64,000 bases of DNA. It comes from Morella rubra (taxonomy: Eukaryota > Streptophyta > Magnoliopsida > Fagales > Myricaceae). Positions 34,799 through 46,500 of this stretch are shown here, piece after piece; position 1 is the first letter of the stretch, and each line of letters begins with the position of its first letter. The stretch is from contig CM025852.1 of NCBI GenBank assembly GCA_003952965.2, forward strand, positions 3,577,021-3,641,020, in the 5' to 3' direction. The notes beneath the pieces are model-generated. The model made no database searches, was not told where the DNA came from, and worked only from the letters and a program-made list of their open reading frames with translations. The translations under genes and the position numbers were made by a program.

Positions 34799-37410
34799 AT
34801 GGCCATGGCAGCACCTACCCTCTGCGCCTTTTCCATCCCTCAAAAACTACTCTCCCTGGCGCCTCAGTCTCACTCTTTCCCTCTCTTTCAGCTCTCCACA
34901 AATCCCTCTTCACTCTGTCTCCTCCGACCAACGCCAACGAAAATAATAGCAGCTCGGCCTTTTGTGTCGGCCGCAACCACCGCCTTGGAAGTCGGGCAGG
35001 CCCCAGTTTCCGGCACGCCCTCCAAAGTCTTACCCTTTCGCGTCGGTCACGGGTTTGACCTCCACCGGTTGGAGCCTGGGTACCCTCTGATCATCGGTGG
35101 GATTGACATACCCCACGATAGAGGCTGCGAGGCTCATTCCGATGGTACTAATTTCGTCCAATTCATAGTAGATAATTTCGTAATGCAACCTTCGCGAGTC
35201 GCGATAGAAAATTTTGTGATTCTGATTTTGAGTTTTCATTATTTTCTTCCATTTTCTTGGAACTGCAGTGTGTTGGCGAAGGTTGCGATTTCCTTGTTTA
35301 TTTATGTTTTTTCGTATTATGATTGTTGTTGATCGTCATCTTCGTCGTTGTTGTCCTTATTATTGTTGTTGTCTCGGTAGGGGATGTGCTGCTGCATTGT
35401 GTGGTGGATGCTATATTGGGTGCTTTGGGACTTCCTGATATCGGGCAGATATTTCCTGATAACGATCCTAAGTGGAAGGGAGCGCCCTCGTCGGTTTTCA
35501 TCAAAGAAGCTGTGAGTTATTTTCGAACGTGATTATGTGCATGTTTAGAACTTCATTATGTTTTTTCAACTGCGATTTTGCTCAATGTCGGAATCATTTT
35601 ATAATTGCAATTCGAGTATGGAATGCTTTTAGAGACTGCACAACGCTAAATAATTGCTCAATGTCGGAAGTATGACTATTTATGTTGTTGGTAACTCCGC
35701 ATGTGAACTAGACTGCCCAACTTGCGCGCTTAGCTTTCTAATTGCACTGACCGGAGCTGTTGAGCTGCTGTGTCCTTCTTGAACACTATGGAAACTGTTT
35801 GCCAGAAGAATCTTCGGGTCTGCGTTTGGTACTTGTTTATTTAGTGGTACTGTGAGTAAGTATACAACCACAAAAATTAACTCGTCACAGCATTGTTTAG
35901 AAGAAAAAAAACTCGTCACAGCATTGAATACTGATTTTTCAACCCTGCATAACCTCAGACGGTCCATTATATTCTGTTTTTCCTCTCTTGTGTTGTTACA
36001 GTTTCTAAAGCAACAAATGCTCACTAATGTGCTATGTAGAATTAGAATGTCTAGGCAATTTGGCTTCCATGCTGTCGTTCTGCTTGATCTTGTTTTACAA
36101 ACTCTGGAGACTGAATCGAGATGTATGTAATGTCAATGTTGAGATAATTATCAGCGTATCCTATCAAAAATAGTGGAGACAGATATAGTGTATAACAATA
36201 TCAGAAGAGTCAACTTTTTCTTGTGTCCTTTGAAGTATAAGAATTAAAGGGCATTATCAGTTTATAATTTCCTCTGGTCACCAGGGGAAAAAAGGGCCTA
36301 GAGAGATACTGCTAGTATGCGAGGAAGGTTTCCACGCTAACCTATAAGGTGGCATATTTTCTAGCAGTCAATTGTCCCTTTGTAGTCAAGTGGTGCCTCT
36401 CCATTGGATAGTGGGGGACTACCATGGGGAGGAAGGGATTTGAGTTGGGGAAGAGTACCCCTGTGATGGGGCCTCCTGTTTTTTGGGTAACTGGTTATTA
36501 GTATTAAGAAAAATAAGAAATGTAAACATCAAAAAGGGACACAACAAAACTGCTTCCTGCTTACAGGTACTCTGCTACCACTCCATAGCAAAAAACAACC
36601 GGAGATAAGACACTAAAGCTCAAATGTGCTACCACCTCATAACAAAACAACCAGAGTTAAAAACACAAGCTCAGATGTCACCCCTAATCACAGAAAGAGA
36701 CAGATCCCAATTGCAAGTTTTCTTCAGTTCTCTGAAATCCCTGTCATAAGTTGAGTTTGAATCTCACAAAAGTAATAACTTCAAGCAACACCAAAATCAA
36801 CCTACGACATCCCTTGCTGTGTAGCCGTGAGTTTCTCTCCTTCCAGATGACGTACGCTATAGCTGTCAGCAAGACCTTCCTAGAGATGTTGAGGAGGGCG
36901 TCCTTGCAAAGTTCTCTGTCCAGTTGATGGGCCTCCTGTTAATGGAGAAAAAGGGAAGAAAAGATAAAAATCCTGATATGATTAGGATGTCATCAAAATG
37001 AAGTTCGAACACTCCTTATGCGCCATGCTTAGAGTCGTGCTGGAGTCTGCTGTACATAAATTTGTGTATTTTGGAATATGTTGTAACAGTTATATGTTTC
37101 GTCCTCTTCCTTAGAAGATGGGTGGATACTAGAATTCTCGTGCCAAGCTTATCTTTTTTTATATGATTCATTTCAGGTTAGACTCATGCATGAGGCTGGT
37201 TACGAAATTGGAAATATAGATGCCACTTTGATTCTTCAAAGACCAAAACTGAGCCCGCACAAGGAGGCTATCAAGGCAAATTTGTCTGCACTACTTGGAG
37301 CTGACCCTTCTGTTGTAAATCTGAAAGCAAAAACTCATGAGAAGGTTGACAGCCTTGGAGAGAACCGGAGTGTTGCAGCTCACACTGTGGTTCTTCTTAT
37401 GAGGAAATAA
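34799..37410 (+). CDS. ISPF: 2-C-methyl-D-erythritol 2,4-cyclodiphosphate synthase, chloroplast
   Basis: IspF (EC 4.6.1.12) closes CDP-ME 2-phosphate to MEcPP, releasing CMP, in the plastid MEP pathway to isoprenoids. Three exons join in phase: 34799-35144, 35381-35511 and 37177-37410, giving 236 residues. The first ~58 residues are Ser/Ala/Pro-rich with few acids, as in a chloroplast transit peptide. The enzyme core has the metal-binding [10 protein letters not shown] (Asp-x-His), [13 protein letters not shown] with the third metal ligand, [19 protein letters not shown], and the C-terminal [20 protein letters not shown] that binds the CDP moiety. All key residues look intact. Intron 2 (35512-37176) contains a truncated LINE. 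The ATG at 34799 is followed in frame by another at 34805; either would retain the transit peptide. Confidence 0.96.
36464..36940 (-). mobile_element. 5'-truncated LINE with target-site duplication
   Basis: The body (36481-36924) lies between near-identical 16-17 base direct repeats (36464-36480 and 36925-36940, cctcctgtt with flanking tgatggg). On the minus strand it reads, near 36800-36890, [18 protein letters not shown], the zinc-binding-domain tail found after reverse transcriptase in plant L1-type LINEs. An A-run (T6 on plus) adjoins the left repeat as the expected 3' tail. About 445 bases remain, a typical 5'-truncated insertion. Confidence 0.75.
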
Positions 37411-38109
37411 ATGTCTTGTTGGATGCATTTGAAAGCCTCAAGATGACTTCGCAATAATAAGTGTATAAACTATAAAGGGTAAGAATTATACGCTACTAGA
37501 ATCATAGGGGGCAGCTTCCACAGGTTCGATTGTTTGCTTGTTAAACAAAACGCATTTGACTGTAGTAGAGTATTTGTGGAGTTACTCTCAATTCTCCCTC
37601 TCTCTTCCAAAGTTGAAAAAGAGTGATTCCAACTTACGGTAGCCAAACCACCCGAAGGCACCGAAGGTCGGCTTTGGCTCGATGGTCAGCCTTTCATTTC
37701 AAAAAAACCGACCTTCTCGGTTTAGTGGTCGGCAAAGGGGTCCAAATCTAATTGAGGGAGTTGGTTTTTTCCCCTAATAATGCTGATGGGAGTTTGATTT
37801 TGGCTTAATTGCACAATAAGTTCTTGTGATATTACGTTTTAACAAAATGGTTCTTGGGGTATAAATTTGTACTTGCTAGTCCCTGGAGTAATCATCGTGT
37901 AACAAAAAGACCCTCTTGTGAGATTTCCGTCGACCTACTTAACGGTCAAAGCTGACGTGGTTTTTTTTCACATGTGCACCAATGAAAGAGCGACGTGTGT
38001 ATGATTGATCCACCATAGAAGCCCAGTCATCTAAGTGCGCCGTGTCAACACGTTTGCAAACAAAAACTGACCACATCAGTTGATTACGTGGCGTTGGTCC
38101 CGCATCTCT
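37411..38109. other. ISPF 3' region and unassigned repeat-like sequence
   Basis: No gene is seen. The stretch starting near 37800 (ttgcacaataagttcttgtg) resembles the ends of dispersed plant transposons, but no partner end was found. Confidence 0.4.
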
Positions 38110-38117
38110 CCCAATAC

Positions 38118-40484
38118 TAGGGGTGTACAGGCGTTGGTTCGGGTCGAATCCGGTTGGGTACACGTGGACCCGTATCCAGTTGCCCAATCCGACCCGTACA
38201 CTCGGCCTGATCGTAAATGATACCTGAGCCCGCCCGAGTTGGGTCGAGTCGAGTTCAGTAGGTTTTTTTTTTTTTAAAAAAAAAAAAAATTTGGAATGGT
38301 TACCTGGATTATTTTTTAATTGTACGTGAAAGGTGAACTCTTCTTTAATTCTCTATGAGCTCCAATAGGCATTATTTTTTTTGCTAAATGAGCTCCAATA
38401 CTCGAATATGTACATAAAAATCCAATGGCCAAACAAAACAAGCAGCAGACCCTCAACTTCAAGACCAAGCTCGATTGTAAGAGTGAAATCCAAACAAAAG
38501 TCATCCTACTGCTAGGGAACATCCATAGCTTGAATTCCAGTGTTTGTGGTCTTCCTTAGATATCTCTTTAGAAATTAATGTTTTCATATGAGCTATGCCG
38601 GATATTTTGTTGGTGTTTGTAGGGCTAGTTTTTGCATTTTGCTGTTCAACCTGGCATGTACATAAGGGGTACCATCAATTTATGTTCAATTGCATGCAGC
38701 AGAAAACATTTTGCATATAATAAAGATCGACGAGTCTTTATAACATTGATGAAAGCTAGTAGCATGAACTCGCCAGCAAAGAATAAACCTGGTTGTCCAA
38801 ATTTGTTTTTAGACTCGTTTTACCTACAGACAAGGAATAAAACCTGTAAGGCATATAGAAGACAAAGAGTGGACACAAACCAAACAGTAAATAAGTGATT
38901 AAGAGGACGGTTAGCGAGTTAAGTGAGAAAACCTCAGTGAACTCCATTGGAGAAGAAGTTAATTATCAAGCAGTTGATGACATTTGCTAGCTAGGTGAAA
39001 CCGGTAGATAGCATGCAGGCTCATAAAATCTTTAGGAAAAGAGGGGCTCTGGAAGCAAATACAATCTGTTTTAGTGCATTGGAATAATAATATAATTGAT
39101 TCATTCAAGCTCACATATGTAACTTTATTCAATATATTTCTCATGTCACCAAAGATACTTCAGGTAGTTATAGTGTTAAACTACTAAGCAGATATGAAGT
39201 CATGGATTCTCACTTCACACACTCAATCAAGAAACTAAGAGAAGGAATAAAGGTTCTATACAGCTAAACCTAAACTATAACAACCAGAGTTGATTTGTAG
39301 AACACCTAAATGATTCAAGATTTGACACCCTTTGAATGATAGATTGTAAAAAGAAAACAGATAGATATTGAAACACCTAAATAAACTAGAACATACCAAA
39401 CTCTGCATCTTCACCATGATTTAATAATAATTTACCATTTCCTAAACAATGATTACCAGAAAAGTAAAACCAATGACAGAAATTAGAACACATATTTGAT
39501 CATTTTTCTTTGAAGAAAATCAATAAAAGGACAGGCGACCGCATCAATTAAAAAGGAAATATATGTTACCAGAATTGGATGTATCCACTTTAGCTGAAGA
39601 ATCTAATAGGACTGCACGAACAACTAGTTTTTGGTTGGTGAGTTTTTTGATAAAAACAATGACAAAGAACATTAATTACAGTCTAATCGTTCTAGTTGCA
39701 CAAGAAATAACAAAAAGGCTTGTTCTATGTTCGTGATAACAAGTATAGATAGAAACGTCCAAACCTTATATTTGGGCTCAGGCCCGAAAGCTTTCTTCAC
39801 TATAGAAAACCAGCCCCCTTTCTTCCCCATCATCTAGTCATTTAAATCAAAGCAGAGCAATAATAAAAAAACTCAACCCAAAAGATGTTGCGACGCCCAG
39901 GTGCCAAAATCGAAAGATTTCTCGTTGAACAAGGAAACTAGATCAAATTCTTCAGATAATTTTGCAGACACGCCCCTTATAGAGAGATAGGAACATAGAA
40001 CCCCCATAAATGAGGACAAAAATGGACAAGCATATCATTGACGAATGCCAAAATAGTAGAAACCCACCTTGAGCTGTATCACTCCAGATTTGCTAATGGA
40101 TGGCCATGGAAGACAACAAAATAAGAGAAACAATCGGGAAGAGAAGAGAAGAGGAAGAGGAAGAGAAACAGAGAGAGACTCAACAATCGGGCTGCCGGCT
40201 CGAAGGCGAATGAGGCAGACGGCGGCAACTAGCGTCTGGCAAGCAGGTTGAGGCACAACCGCAGAGAAGAAGAAGGAATCGAAACTTAGGGTTTTGAATC
40301 AACTACTCATAGTGACATGATTTCGAGTGTGCTGGTCGGGTTAAACATATATCAAGACCCGACCGAAATATAGTCGGGCTGCAGCATTTTGAGCCCGCCC
40401 CCACCCAAGCCCGTGCAGAGCCCGACCATATTCGGGCGGTTTCGGGTCGGGCGATCCGGGTCGGGTAAAATCTGTACAGCCCTA
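38118..40484. mobile_element. hAT-type element carrying a piece of an IQD gene
   Basis: The 2,367-bp element has 13-base termini TAGGGGTGTACAG and, inverted, TAGGGCTGTACAG, and is flanked by a perfect 8-bp duplication CCCAATAC (38110-38117 and 40485-40492), as expected for hAT insertion. GGGTCGGG/CCCGACCC motifs are repeated just inside both ends. No transposase frame is seen, so it is non-autonomous. The right part contains the promoter-proximal region, first untranslated exon and first coding exon of an IQD gene on the minus strand (39765-40294), so host sequence has been captured. Confidence 0.88.
39765..40294 (-). pseudogene. Captured 5' part of an IQ-domain (IQD) gene
   Basis: IQD proteins are plant calmodulin-binding scaffolds at microtubules and membranes. 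On the minus strand an ATG at 39828-39830 (a second in-frame ATG lies just before it) opens MGKKGGWFSIVKKAFGPEPKYK, the conserved IQD N-terminus, and ends at a consensus donor (AAG|GTTTGG, exon end 39765). Upstream, about 40069-40294 reads like a leader exon starting near a telo-box (AAACCCTAAG) and ending in CAAG|GTGGGT (40068), with an AG acceptor before the ATG. The calmodulin-binding IQ67 region is not present, so no functional IQD is encoded. A short GT-ended open segment near 39557-39605 may be another exon but its phase does not fit. Confidence 0.8.
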
Positions 40485-40492
40485 CCCAATAC

Positions 40493-41540
40493 CCCACGTT
40501 TCTCCCTCACTCATGTCTCTCTTCCTTGGTGAAAAGAAGAAACCCAAAACAAAAAGGCAACAGAAACCCTAAGTTTATTCGACGTCAATCTGACCCATTT
40601 CGAGTTGAAGTTCACGAAATTTCTGCGTGATAGGAGCTTGGAGGGGTTCAAATCGACAGAGAGGTGCAACTTTTGTAAGCAATCGGAGGTACCAGCGAGA
40701 TTTCTTGGTTCCGTCGCACGTAGAAACTTCCAGCTACAACTTACAATTTACTGCGTGTTGTTGTGCGGTTGAAGGAAGACTCTGCCAAAACTTCAAGCTA
40801 CAACTTATAATTAACTGGGTGTTATTGTGCAATCGAAGGATTTTTTGAGGTGGTTGGGTGTTGTGCGGTACGCATTTGGAAGTGCCATAAATGCTGGATT
40901 TATTCGGGTTTTGAACTGCGTGGCTGTTCTGTGTTGTTAGGAGCTCTTATTTTGTAGCTATTGGGTGCGCTATTGGGTGCTGCTTTTTAACTCTGATTGG
41001 TGGTTGTACATAACCATGTTTGAAGCTGTTGGGTGGTTGGTTTGTGAAGCCTATAATGTCCATTTTGTAAGCCTCTTAACGGCAGTTGACAAATAGAATT
41101 TGTAATGGCACTTTGAATGGGTTGATGGCAATTTGCAATGACTGTTTGCAATTTGCAATGACTGTTTGCAATGAAAGTTTATAATGGATGTAGTTTTGGT
41201 ATTTTCTAATGGGATTTTGTTGTCAAGTATTTTGTAATGGCATTTTGATCCTGACAGTTTGGGTCTTCTATTTTGTAATGGCACTTTGAATGTTCATTTT
41301 TGTAATGGGACAGATACCAAAAGCATGCTACGGAAAGTACATACCAAGTTCATTATAACAAACTGATAATGTCAAAGTGGAAAGAAAGCCAAATAGAAAG
41401 AGGAGATAAATGTTACTAAGCTTGCTACAAACTTCAAGCTACAACTTATAATTTACTGGCAGTGTCAGATACAAAATGAGTTTGCTACAAACTACATTTA
41501 ACTGGTCAGATACAAACTGAGCGCTACAAGCTCCTACTAG
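40493..41540. other. No gene recognised; degenerate TTTGTAATGGCA repeat
   Basis: The sequence to the right of the hAT-type element continues the one to its left. The 41090-41310 stretch has several copies of a 'ttgtaatggcactttgaatg'-like word and 'gcaatgactgtttgcaattt' twice. No coding similarity was seen. Confidence 0.45.
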
Positions 41541-41777
41541 CTAGTCTATATGAGCTCGTCCCTCCATCTTCACACATCGAACGTAAAGACAACAGATAAT
41601 AGCTGCAGACATTATCCATGATGCCATCCTGCATAGAAGTAGCCGTTTGTCCTTTGTTTTACGCTTTCGAGCATCTTCCTCCATTCGCTTCATCTTTTTG
41701 ATCAAAGAAAGCAACATTTCTTGACCACGATGACAAGTAGGGGGGTCAAACCACTGAAAGTACCCACATGATGAATC
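41541..41777 (-). CDS. GRF-type zinc-finger protein, C-terminal exon
   Basis: The exon starts after an acceptor (TTGGCAG at 41784-41778) and reads, on the minus strand, DSSCGYFQWFDPPTCHRGQE, the second half of the small plant GRF-type zinc finger (CGYFxW.D..C). A charged helix (LLSLIKKMKRMEEDARKRK) and a hydrophobic segment (MASWIMSAAIICCLYV) that could be a membrane anchor follow, then a stop at 41541-41543. This finger-coil-anchor order is common in a large plant family of unknown role. The exon with the first half of the finger was not found: the short open segment ending at a GT donor at 42012 is in phase but lacks the expected motif. It may be a decayed or fragmentary gene. Confidence 0.6.
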   Translation of the reverse strand, partial: DSSCGYFQWFDPPTCHRGQEMLLSLIKKMKRMEEDARKRKTKDKRLLLCRMASWIMSAAIICCLYVRCVKMEGRAHID

Positions 41778-43059
41778 CTGCCAAAAAGTTGGAATGTGTT
41801 ATTGAAAGAAGATTGTTTCTGACATTTCTGCATCAAAGGATGTAATCAAGCTTCTTTTTGATGAATAAGTAATAATATCAAATCAAAAAATGTAAACAGG
41901 GTTATAGTAACGGGAAGCAAATGACAAAAACAGGGTTATAGTAATCAAGCTTCTTTATATAGGCGATATTCTCTTTGGAAAAAAGAAAGAAAGTAAAAAT
42001 GTGATAGATACCAGTGTACATGACTTTTCAATACTCAGCTTCCTCCGGGACCAAACACTCAGTTAATGGAACTACAAAAAGCTTTGACAAATGTATCTCA
42101 AATTTAGTCCATTTATGGTACTATATGAAAATTGTGTACTGGAAGAGTGTCTATGAACTTGAGCCTATCAAAGTAAACATTTACGGTGAGAGAATTATAA
42201 TATTGGTACTTACAAAGTGAGACAGAAAGAGTAATACCGATGCAATTTTTCCTCAAATAAGACAAACACTGGCATGAACTCCGAACTATAAATGCCAATA
42301 AAGCTGAAGTTACACTAAAAGTAGGACAAATTACAACAAGTCTTACAGGGTCCATTTCAACTTACACACAGGGAATTGCACACCCTGAAAGTTTGGTCTT
42401 ACTCAACAAATAGAATTAACGGAATAAGGTTCATAGTTACAGCAAGAACTCAGCTACCAAGCGAAAAATTTCGCTTCCATAGTCATAATATTATTGTCCG
42501 CACCACCAAAAAAGCAACTGCTCAAGTACGGCAAGCTGTGAAGTCTGGGAAACTGACAGGGTCTTCTTCTACTTACATACAGAGGATATTGCACATACTT
42601 GGCATTATCGGAACAATAACTATGAGGTATATATTCGGCCGTTTCTTACATTTTCCCAGCGAAAGATGAGATGTGCATAGGCTCAGTCTCCCTTCCCCAT
42701 GAACATTCTCACACAAGCCCAAAGATTGCATCTGCGAACTGGAAAGTCCGAAAGGATATTGCGGAACTTGAAGGCTTGGGGATTGAAAACTATTTTCTAC
42801 ACTGGGGGTGCGCTGTCTCTGATTGGTGGCCTTTCCAGATCTGTGGGGTGCTTTCATTCTGGAACGGGAAAGACAGGTTCGGTGGGTTTTGACTTTTATT
42901 AGGGCTTTCTCTTTTTTTTTTTGGGGTAAGGACTTTGATGGAGTGGAAGACATTGCAATTACCATCTCTTTCTGCATTAAACTTTATTTTTTATAAAATT
43001 TCATTAATAGATTTTTAATTCTCTTTTCTTTTTAACCCATTTTTGACATCGGTAAATTT
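41778..43059. other. Upstream of the GRF-type exon; no clear exon
   Basis: A 42573-42977 minus-strand frame and a 42376-42669 plus-strand frame are open but match nothing recognised. A local ~35-base duplication (acagggttatagtaa) lies at 41895-41945. Confidence 0.4.
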
Positions 43060-43405
43060 GTTAAGATATGCAAATTGTTGATACAATTTCCTAAACTACC
43101 AATTTTGACACATTGCACCCTTTAACTACCAATTTTTAACACTTTGCACCCTTTATCAAATTTTCAAACTAAAATGACGATAATGCCCTTAGATATTGTT
43201 GTCAATTCATTAATTTCTCAAGGGTATTATTGTCAAATGGAGGGTGCAAAGTGTTTAATATTAGTAGTTGGAGGGTGTAATGTGTCAAAGTGGGTAGTTT
43301 AGGGTGCAAAATGTATAACATTGGTAGTTTGAGGGTGCAATGTCTTAAAGATGGTAGTTTGTGCAAAATATATGGTAGTTTGTGGGTGAAAAGTGTATTT
43401 TTCCC
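43060..43405. repeat. Inverted and tandem repeat block (MITE-like)
   Basis: The left part carries 'aactaccaa' and 'cattgcaccc' words; the right part carries several inverse copies (ggtagtttgagggtgcaatg, repeated with variation at about 43240, 43293, 43328 and 43365). It can fold on itself and has no coding capacity. Exact ends and any target duplication were not determined. Confidence 0.6.
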
Positions 43406-45439
43406 TTTTTTTTTCTAAGCAACTACACTGTTCATACTTGTTGAGCAGTTCAGGTTAATAACAGGGGATTTCGCCAGAGTTAGAAGAAACGTAGAGCATC
43501 TCCCCTCTTGGTCCCCCTTTTGGAAAGAGAAAAATAGTACGCAGATTGAGAGAATTTGAAATCTTATAGCCATCACTTATTTAATGTCATTTTATTGTTT
43601 ATCGTCTACCCATTGAATTTATGTTATTTATTTATTAATCTTTAGCAGAGGATTAAATTTACAGCTTTTTCTTTTGTATTAGCATTTCTAGACTCTTTAA
43701 AATAGTTTATTCTGTAAGAGTTTAAACATTAATTATTAGTTTCTTATTAAATACTCTAAATCTTATTTGAGAACTTAACCACTAATTTTGAAAATAGTAC
43801 TTTAAAAGTAGAGATACATCAAATTAAAACGAATTAACTAAAATGATTTAATCAAGAGTAATGATGGTAAGAATATCAAGCGAAAGGACAAAAGTAGGAT
43901 TTTTTTTTCAGATATTAACTATATCATTTAATCAAAAGTAATGATGGTAAAAATATCAAGGGATAGGACAAAAATATAATATTTTTTTTTTTCAGATAAC
44001 AAAGAAAATTAAGGGAAATATTTTGTTTGTTCGAAAGTCTCTATAACAAAAATATTCCGTAAGATGAAAATCAACATATTTTAAACCCTTCAGTTTAGGT
44101 CTTCACCGGTGTATCAGTTAAAGCTAACTCGTCAGCATATTGTAGTCGTTTATAGAACACGAAACCAACTGCTCCAGGTTCGACCCGTTCAAAGCAGAAA
44201 CCAATTCGTTTTTTTCCGAGTTCTTACAAAAAAATAAGTATACTAGTGAGAATGTACGGTCTATAAGTTTCAACGCTCCACGTGCAAAGTCAAACGTATG
44301 ACTTTTAACATCGTTCGTCTTTCCTTCTTCCTTTGCGTCTTTGGTTCTTTTTGTCTACAAAAACAACGGTATTTCAACTGGAAAATGGAAGATAACCAGA
44401 CAGCGCCTGTCTAAGTGGAAACCTCAGGGGGGCTTGAACGGAGGCTCTGACCAACAAAATTCCAGTCCTACGACCCAAAATCCAACTCAACTCAAACTCT
44501 ATGACGCATCTTAGCCACCCACATGATTGGCAAAAGTTTTGAGTGAAAATTGATATTCAAATCAGGATGAAACATTTTGATCGAAGACTGAGCCATAAAC
44601 CTAAAACCATCCTTGATTGGAGAAAATATTTCATCGTAAGATTGTTTGTTCTAAGTTATTATAAGCACCCGTCAAGATTTAAAAAACTAAATCTAAAGGC
44701 TTGAATTTGACCACTTCATTTAATGAGATGAGATAAAGAAGACTTAGTTTGACTTGACTCAATCAACTTTGACAATTGAATTTTTTTTTTTCTTAAATCC
44801 TGATTCCTCTTTATTGATGTCCGTATAGAAAACTTATAACCTAATCTTTTCCCTCCTTAATTCTACACCAATCCTTTAATATCTGGACCGAACCCTTAAT
44901 TAAGCATGTGATTGGAGGTTCTGCAGAATCCATTTTACCAAATTCAATACAAAACAGCCACAGAATTTGGCGGTGGGAGTACCTAAACTGTAGCCAAAAT
45001 TTCACTTTTCTCGTTGGAGGAAGCATTTGGAGTCCCAGAGAAAATGGGTTCTAGCAGGTATTGGCAAGAGACGTAGAAAGAGGGCTTTCCTCCGCTGTGT
45101 AACCTTCTCTATATATCTGTATGGAACTCTGAATTAGGCGCATTTAGAACATGTGGTCACAAGTGGTTGAACAATGTAATGGAACACTCAATGTTCCGGC
45201 ATTGGAAAAATCAGATCAACTAAGTTACATGCGTATTAAACCCAAATTGGAATAGAGATAAAAAGCCATAGGTATTAAAATAGGAAAGATGTTAGTCACA
45301 CATTTGTACTATACCTAAAAAAAAACTAATCAAAGTTACAATTATGGTATTAGTCAAGATAATTATAAAGTCTAATTTCACTTAACAAACATCTTGGCCT
45401 ATTGTCTGGTATATCAAAAAAGGGTTGCTAACAAACTGA
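43406..45439. other. AT-rich intergenic sequence
   Basis: No gene was seen. A diverged direct repeat (cattTAATCAAAAGTAATGATGG-like) lies at 43845-43890 and 43920-43975. The rest is unremarkable. Confidence 0.4.
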
Positions 45440-46330
45440 CTATAATTGATTCAACAGAACAAGAAAATGGCCAAAATTTCGAGTACAAATATAGAGAGCT
45501 GCAAAAATAACTTCTCTAGGGTAAGTATAACTGACGTGAACCTCGCTAAGAATAACGAGACCAAACAACGAAAGGGAACCCAAGATCGTTCTAGGACTGA
45601 TTCGAATGGAAGACCTCGACCCGTTGTTTATGAAAACAAGAACCTCGGTATAAGGAAGACGCCACAAACGGTGATGGAAATTCCGTTTGATAAGTCAAGT
45701 TGAACGCCACGGAAATTCCGATAAGTTCGAGTAGTTTTTCAAAAAACCAAAGAGAATAAATCCTCACAATTTTGAATAATCAATGTCTGCCGAATTACAA
45801 AGCAAAGGCTCCTATTTAAAGGGCTAAACATTACAAGGAAAATAACCCTAACATGGAAACCTAATTAAACTCGAAATAAGATAAGGAAATAATTCCTACA
45901 CGCCTAAAAACACACAAAGCAATTAAGGAAATAATGCCTTGCTTGTCTAACAAAAGTGTGGATGCCTAAAATAAAGAACTAAATATGGAAAAAACTGCTG
46001 GACGTCCAAAAGAAGCGCAAGCCATAAAAAAAGAATGATTTGGGAGCCTAGAATAGAGATACTTCTAGAAGAGCCCCAAAAATATTTCTTTCCAACTTGA
46101 AGCTGATTTGGACCGAGATTCTTCTAGAACTTGAATCAAGGTGACCATTCTTTGTGGCCCACGTGGATCATGTTCAATGAGCTTCCACGAATTCGCTTGA
46201 GCCCATAACTCTTGAATAAGTCAGTTGAGTACATCCTTAGACTTTTTTGCCCGTACTCTCGTAACCGGCCCAATTGATACTTGAACGAGATCCTTCAAAA
46301 CGATACCTTGATCTCCATCAATAATTGCTA
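45440..46330 (-). mobile_element. Ty3/gypsy-like remnant: coding tail and LTR
   Basis: On the minus strand about 46160-46300 resembles the C-terminal tail of plant gypsy polyproteins (GPVT-R-x-RAKK, then LIEHDPRGPQRMVTLIQ). It is followed by non-coding sequence with a TTTAAATAGG-type TATA box near 45815-45835, as in the LTRs of this group. The LTR limits, a second LTR and target duplications were not found. It is a broken, old fragment; the 45440-45720 part is assigned by continuity only. Confidence 0.5.
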
Positions 46331-46392
46331 AAAAAAACATAACAGTTGTGAAAGTTTTTAGGAGAACTTTGATGAAGTACAAAGCTTCAAAC

Positions 46393-46500
46393 TATCCAAG
46401 GTAGCTCAAGTGGCAGTGGGAGGTTCTTAAGAGTGTGGATTAGGTGCACACTAAGAGTTCAAACTAACATTTGTGCAAAAAACTTGCAAATTAAATAAAA
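46393..46500 (+). repeat. Possible SINE fragment
   Basis: GGTAGCTCAAGTGGCAGTGG resembles a tRNA-type A box and AGAGTTCAAACT a weak B box about 55 bases on, as in plant tRNA-derived SINEs. No clean tail or flanking duplication was found. Confidence 0.35.

Noticed and set aside
42573-42977. Minus-strand open frame as the first exon of the GRF-type gene
   Set aside because: It lacks the cysteines and the WT..NPG.R.F pattern expected in the first half of the finger.
37800-43400. One large MULE-type element spanning the IQD-bearing hAT and the GRF exon
   Set aside because: The left sequence looks transposon-like, but no matching inverted end or 9-bp target duplication was found on the right.
44140-44210. 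B-box-like GGTTCGACCC
   Set aside because: No A-box at proper spacing and no foldable tRNA; single-motif match only.
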